8,771 bases of DNA. It comes from an uncultured Megasphaera sp. Lineage in GTDB: Bacteria; Bacillota; Negativicutes; Veillonellales; Megasphaeraceae. Numbering within the stretch: the first letter of the stretch is position 1; each line of letters begins with the position of its first letter. Positions 6,058 to 8,771 of the stretch are shown here, one piece after another. The notes under the pieces were generated by a model, which had not been told where the DNA came from, searched no databases, and saw only the letters and a program-made list of their open reading frames with translations. Both the position numbers and the translations under genes were made by a program. Location: NCBI GenBank assembly GCA_902464195.1, contig CABQJB010000084.1, positions 1 to 8,771 on the forward strand, in the 5' to 3' direction.

Positions 6058-7371
6058 TTATAAACTATTCCATTCGTCGTTGAGTTTATCGTAGCGGTTC
6101 GATGCGGCCTGGCCACGCTGGAAGCCTGGGCGGTAGTCCTGTCCGCGCTGGCTGGCGCTGACGCCGTCGTAGAGGCCGCGGACGCGGTCCTGTTCGGCCT
6201 GGAAGAGGGCATCGAGCTTATATTTCATGGCTGTATTGTCGATGGACGTATCGTTGTCCAGCTGGCTGCGGGTCTTGGAAATCTGGACGTAGAGCGTATT
6301 GGCCCGGCTGGTGAATTCACGATTGCCCTTGAAGTCCGTGTGGTCATTCAAGTAGGTATTGATATCGCCGGCCAATTTCCCGATATCGTCGTTGAACAAG
6401 TCCTTGCTGCTGGCATAAGACGCCAGAATCTGCTTATCCGGATTGGCCCTGGCTTCGGGCTGCGGCGTTTCATCGGGCTTGGTCTGGACACTGACGTATT
6501 TTTCCAGGTAGCTGACCAGGTCGTCGCCATCGACGGAAGCCGTGAAATCGGCACCGGGGACCTTGATGGTCCGCGCCGTCTTCTTGGCCTTCTGGACTTC
6601 GTCGCGCAGGTCATCTAATTTTTCGCTGATCGCGTCGTCTGACGGATTTTCAGCAATCGTCATGGCCGTGTCATACATGGCCATCTGGTCGCGCATGACT
6701 TCGCGGATAGCCTTGTCATCGGCAGCATACTGGTCGGGAATGGTCTTGGGCTGATAATTCTTGGCCATCTTTTCGACGTTCTTGCGGCTCTTGCCCAAAT
6801 CCTTGACCAGGGAGTCGACATCGTCGCCTTTGCTCTTCTGGCTCAGGCGCTTGGCCGTACTGGTGGCCGATTCATTTTCCGACGCCAGCTGCTGCGACAG
6901 GGAAACGGCATCCTTCACATAGTCCCCGCTGCTGCGGCTGCCATAGAAGTGGAAGGCCACGGCAGCGGCAATGGCCAGAACGAGGACGACGATACCGGCG
7001 ATGATGGCCTTCTGATAGCGCACATAAAAAGGCTTTTCCTGGAAAGGCGGCGGCGTCGGCCGGCCCGTCATGACCGGTCTTTCCCTCGGCTGCGGCGGCC
7101 GCTGAGGCTCTTCGTCCCGGACCGGTTCCCGGTGCTTATGGACAAAGGTTTCCGTCCCCGTCGCTTCGTCGATGACCGGTTCGTCATCGTCCATTTCCGG
7201 CAGTTCAGCGCCGCAGAAGGGGCAGAATTTCCCATCGACACTCACCCATTTGCCACATTCCGGACAAATGCGTTTCTTCGGCTCCTCTTGCAGCAGCTGT
7301 TCAGCGCCGCAGGCCTGGCAAAAGCGGTCGTCGTCCTGCAAGGGCGCTCCGCAGTGTTGGCATTTCTTCAT
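6058..7371 (-). CDS. Double zinc-ribbon, single-pass membrane protein of unknown function
   Basis: A 437-residue protein I cannot assign. Two zinc ribbons open it: C4/C7 with C18/C21, and C36/C39 with C50/C53. An acidic then Pro/Arg-rich linker (57-121) follows, then one membrane segment at about 122-143 (AIIAGIVVLVLAIAAAVAFH). Basic RYQK just before it suggests the ribbons are cytoplasmic. The remaining 290 or so residues would be extracytoplasmic and look helical, rich in Lys, Asp, Ser and Gln, with heptad-like stretches and no cysteine. The layout recalls zinc-ribbon/TM proteins such as TcaA or YvbJ, but the C-terminal part shows none of their motifs that I recognise. RBS AAAGGA lies 9 nt before the ATG. 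It follows the esterase gene by 55 bp and has its own promoter. It could be an envelope sensor or scaffold; that is a guess. Confidence 0.85.
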   Translation of the reverse strand: MKKCQHCGAPLQDDDRFCQACGAEQLLQEEPKKRICPECGKWVSVDGKFCPFCGAELPEMDDDEPVIDEATGTETFVHKHREPVRDEEPQRPPQPRERPVMTGRPTPPPFQEKPFYVRYQKAIIAGIVVLVLAIAAAVAFHFYGSRSSGDYVKDAVSLSQQLASENESATSTAKRLSQKSKGDDVDSLVKDLGKSRKNVEKMAKNYQPKTIPDQYAADDKAIREVMRDQMAMYDTAMTIAENPSDDAISEKLDDLRDEVQKAKKTARTIKVPGADFTASVDGDDLVSYLEKYVSVQTKPDETPQPEARANPDKQILASYASSKDLFNDDIGKLAGDINTYLNDHTDFKGNREFTSRANTLYVQISKTRSQLDNDTSIDNTAMKYKLDALFQAEQDRVRGLYDGVSASQRGQDYRPGFQRGQAASNRYDKLNDEWNSL

Positions 7372-7385
7372 AAAAACACATCCTT

Positions 7386-7400
7386 TACTTAGCGTAAGTA
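7386..7400. promoter_or_regulatory. Palindrome in the leader of the zinc-ribbon gene
   Basis: TACTTA-GCG-TAAGTA is a perfect 6-bp inverted repeat with a 3-bp spacer, between the predicted start (about 7403) and the RBS. The position suits an operator or a small 5'-UTR hairpin. No regulator can be named. Confidence 0.4.
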
Positions 7401-7409
7401 CATGCTTCT

Positions 7410-7438
7410 AGTATAAGCCATTTCCTTCAGTCTTGCAA
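7410..7438 (-). promoter_or_regulatory. Promoter of the zinc-ribbon gene
   Basis: On the minus strand TTGCAA (7433-7438) and TATACT (7410-7415) are separated by 17 nt. The -35 lies at the end of the esterase reading frame (stop at 7427-7429). The downstream gene can therefore be transcribed independently, although no terminator blocks read-through from the esterase gene. Confidence 0.7.
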
Positions 7439-8347
7439 AAAATCGGCCATGCGCCGGTAGGTGTCGTAGATTTCGTCGTAACATAATTTTTCAAAATTGA
7501 GATACGAATGGACCATGTTGTCGTAATTATACGTTTCGGCCCGTACGCCCTTTTCAGCCAGGCGGCGCACGTAGTCGCGGCCTTCGTCGCGGAAGGGGCA
7601 GAACTGCGTCGTCAGGACCAGCGTCGCCGGCATATCTGCCGACAATTCGCCAAAGAGGGGCGAGGCGTCCCGGCGGTCGTCACCGGGACGGAAGCACTGG
7701 TTGAAATACCAGGTCATCTTGGCTGGCGTAAAGCCCGTCTGGGTATTGCAGTTCTCCTGGACCGACGGGAAGGAATGGGTCATGTCCAGGCAGGGATAGA
7801 CCAGGATCTGATGGGTCAGCGGAAGGGATGCATCATGCTGCAGGGCCTGGCTCGTATAAGCCGCCATGCAGCCGCCGGCGCTGTCGCCACATAAGGTCAA
7901 ATCCTCTTCATGAGGAATCTGCAAGGCATCAAGCACAGGCAGGGCCTTCCGGGCTACGGCCAGGGCATCTTCATAGGCAGCAGGATACGGATTTTCCGGG
8001 GCCAGGCGATATTCCGGCGAAATGACGATATGCTGCGTCGCCTGGGCAATGCGGCGGCAGACCGGGTCGTAGACGGCAACCGTATCGATGGCAAAACCGC
8101 CGCCATGATAGTAAATCAGGACCGGCAGTGGCCGGCTCGTATCGGGAATATAAATGCGGACCGGCACGTCGTAGACCTCACAGCCGTCCAATACCGTATC
8201 GACGACCGATGCCATCGGCACTTTTGGCAGTTCCTGTTCCCATGCCGTATGCAGCGACGCTTCGCGCATGGTAATCGGCGTCATGACAAAATCATCACTC
8301 GTGTGGGCAGCAATAAAAGCTGCCAGTTCCGTTTTAATTGCACTCAT
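7427..8347 (-). CDS. HSL-family alpha/beta hydrolase (carboxylesterase-like)
   Basis: A 306-residue serine hydrolase of the hormone-sensitive-lipase group, which cleaves short-chain esters. The oxyanion-hole motif HGGG is at 81-84 in YYHGGGFAID. SPEYRLAPENPYPAAYED (110-127) is the family block. The nucleophile is S156 in GDSAGG, and the general base is H280 in MVHSY. The catalytic acid is unusual: the family DPLRDEG motif reads CPFRDEG here, so C250 occupies the usual Asp position, exactly 30 residues before His as in AFEST. D254, four residues on, is intact. No signal peptide is seen, so it is probably cytoplasmic. The start ATG has GAGGGG 6 nt upstream. The natural substrate is unknown. It may be active through another acid, have altered kinetics, or serve a non-esterase role. 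Confidence 0.9.
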   Translation of the reverse strand: MSAIKTELAAFIAAHTSDDFVMTPITMREASLHTAWEQELPKVPMASVVDTVLDGCEVYDVPVRIYIPDTSRPLPVLIYYHGGGFAIDTVAVYDPVCRRIAQATQHIVISPEYRLAPENPYPAAYEDALAVARKALPVLDALQIPHEEDLTLCGDSAGGCMAAYTSQALQHDASLPLTHQILVYPCLDMTHSFPSVQENCNTQTGFTPAKMTWYFNQCFRPGDDRRDASPLFGELSADMPATLVLTTQFCPFRDEGRDYVRRLAEKGVRAETYNYDNMVHSYLNFEKLCYDEIYDTYRRMADFLQD

Positions 8348-8383
8348 CGTAAACCCCTCTTTCCCTTTCTTATATAGTTTTTA

Positions 8384-8392
8384 ATTGTAGCA
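8384..8392 (-). promoter_or_regulatory. Extended -10 promoter of the esterase gene
   Basis: On the minus strand TGCTACAAT gives a TGn-extended -10 (TACAAT at 8384-8389), about 37 nt before the ATG. No good -35 is present at 16-18 nt, which is usual for extended -10 promoters. Confidence 0.5.
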
Positions 8393-8424
8393 CAAAAGAG
8401 CCCGTATGAATAGATATAAAAAAA

Positions 8425-8461
8425 GTTGTTAGTGGCTAGCGGATGGCTTTAAATTTAAAGC
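8425..8461. repeat. Heptad plus AAATTT palindrome repeat, copy A
   Basis: Two heptads (GTTGTTA, GTGGCTA) lead through GCGGATG into GCTTTAAATTTAAAGC, a perfect 16-bp palindrome (8446-8461). Copy B at 8571-8607 is identical over 22 bases and then differs by a few substitutions. It lies upstream of the esterase promoter in a gene-free spacer (8348-8695). That spacer holds only repeats and hairpins apart from the promoter at its left end. Confidence 0.75.
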
Positions 8462-8505
8462 TTTTCTCTGCAAACTACAAACTCTGTACTACAAAACTAT
8501 AAAGT

Positions 8506-8554
8506 AAAAGGGGCCTCGCATGATGGCAAAAACCTTCGTGCGACAACCCCTTTT
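8506..8554. terminator. Hairpin element in the spacer, symmetric A/T flanks
   Basis: AAAAGGGG (8506-8513) pairs with CCCCTTTT (8547-8554). TCGCA (8516-8520) pairs with TGCGA (8539-8543) across a short internal loop. It could terminate in either direction but follows no gene directly on the plus strand. On the minus strand it is a second hairpin after the tRNA. The minus-strand arm contains TGTCGCACGAAGG, the family core. Confidence 0.6.
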
Positions 8555-8556
8555 AA

Positions 8557-8607
8557 GTGGCTAGTGGCTAGTTGTTAGTGGCTAGCGGATGGTTTTAAAT
8601 TTAAAAG
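8557..8607. repeat. Heptad array plus AAATTT palindrome repeat, copy B
   Basis: Four head-to-tail heptads at 8557-8584 (GTGGCTA, GTGGCTA, GTTGTTA, GTGGCTA) lead into GCGGATGG and TTTTAAATTTAAAA (8593-8606). With the flanking GATGG and CCATC the palindrome extends to about 25 bp with one extra base. Copy A has two heptads, so copy number varies. The array directly follows the 8506 hairpin. Confidence 0.75.
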
Positions 8608-8635
8608 CCATCACTTCAAACCTCAAATATAAAAG

Positions 8636-8683
8636 AAAAAGGGGCTGCGCACGTGACCTAAGCCTTCATGCGACAGTCCCTCT
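8636..8683 (-). terminator. Terminator downstream of tRNA-Ser
   Basis: On the minus strand GGGACTGTCGCA (8669-8680) pairs with TGCGCAGCCCC (8641-8651), allowing one G-T wobble and one bulged base. TTTTTCTTTT follows. It starts 16 nt after the tRNA CCA end, the expected place for a tRNA transcript terminator, and carries the family core TGTCGCATGAAGG. Confidence 0.75.
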
Positions 8684-8695
8684 CAAAGTCCTGTG

Positions 8696-8771
8696 TGGCG
8701 GAGAGCGTGGGATTTGAACCCACGATAGAGCGTTCGCCCTATACATGATTTCCAATCATGCTCCTTCAGCC
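8696..8771 (-). tRNA. tRNA-Ser (anticodon GGA), 5' end outside window
   Basis: The 3' 76 nt of a class II tRNA are present. The T arm GTGGG-TTCAAAT-CCCAC, acceptor strand GCTCTCC, discriminator G and encoded CCA (8696-8698) are visible. The anticodon stem CATGA/TCATG encloses TTGGAAA, giving anticodon GGA at 8751-8753 (serine, UCC/UCU). The long variable arm (AGGGCGAACGCTCT region) supports tRNA-Ser. The acceptor 5' strand and the start of the D arm lie beyond the right edge. Confidence 0.93.

Noticed and set aside
8348..8695. Small CRISPR array or small RNA gene in the repeat spacer
   Set aside because: The repeats are only 7 bp tandem or isolated pairs without regular unique spacers. No promoter-hairpin-terminator layout for an sRNA beyond the shared hairpin family is evident.
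8636..8771. Integration site with a prophage or island beside tRNA-Ser
   Set aside because: No integrase, no repeated tRNA 3' end and no foreign genes are visible in the window; the neighbour is an ordinary spacer.

Overview
The window reads as an ordinary chromosomal stretch of a GC-rich Firmicute. The best guess is a Negativicute of the Megasphaera/Veillonellaceae type. Supporting this are strongly GC-biased coding sequence with AT-rich spacers, Gram-positive style ribosome binding sites and sigma-A-like promoters, a PerR-type regulator, and short dispersed repeats between genes. The genus is inference, not proof. The six complete or partial protein genes are all plausible and intact inside the window. 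I see no phage, transposase, toxin-antitoxin, CRISPR or defence module.

Positions 1-3540, minus strand: a DNA-repair cluster read right to left. It runs perR (peroxide-sensing Fur-family repressor), a hairpin terminator, nfo (endonuclease IV), sbcD (nuclease subunit) and sbcC (ATPase subunit). sbcC overlaps sbcD by ATGA and runs off the left edge with 343 codons visible. nfo starts only about 30 nt after the perR hairpin, so perR read-through is a reasonable way to express the repair genes. That would link peroxide sensing to AP-site and hairpin or double-strand-end processing.

Positions 3541-5940: a 194-bp divergent control region with a good perR promoter, an 11-bp tandem direct repeat and a palindrome, then tex on the plus strand (S1-domain RNA-binding transcription accessory protein), closed by a strong hairpin terminator.

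Positions 5941-8347: a repeat-rich spacer, then two minus-strand genes. The upstream one is an HSL-family carboxylesterase with a cysteine where the catalytic aspartate normally sits. The downstream one is an uncharacterised double zinc-ribbon, single-pass membrane protein with its own consensus-like promoter.

Positions 8348-8771: a 348-bp gene-free spacer with two hairpins and two copies of a heptad/AT-palindrome repeat, followed by the 3' 76 nt of a minus-strand tRNA-Ser(GGA).

The most distinctive non-coding feature is a small family of about 35-50 bp hairpins. Four members lie in this window, three of them sharing a GTCGCATGAAGG-like core. They act as, or decorate, terminators, and some sit beside an AAATTT-centred palindrome. 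No clearly new multi-gene system is visible; the findings are specific oddities in otherwise recognisable genes and spacers.
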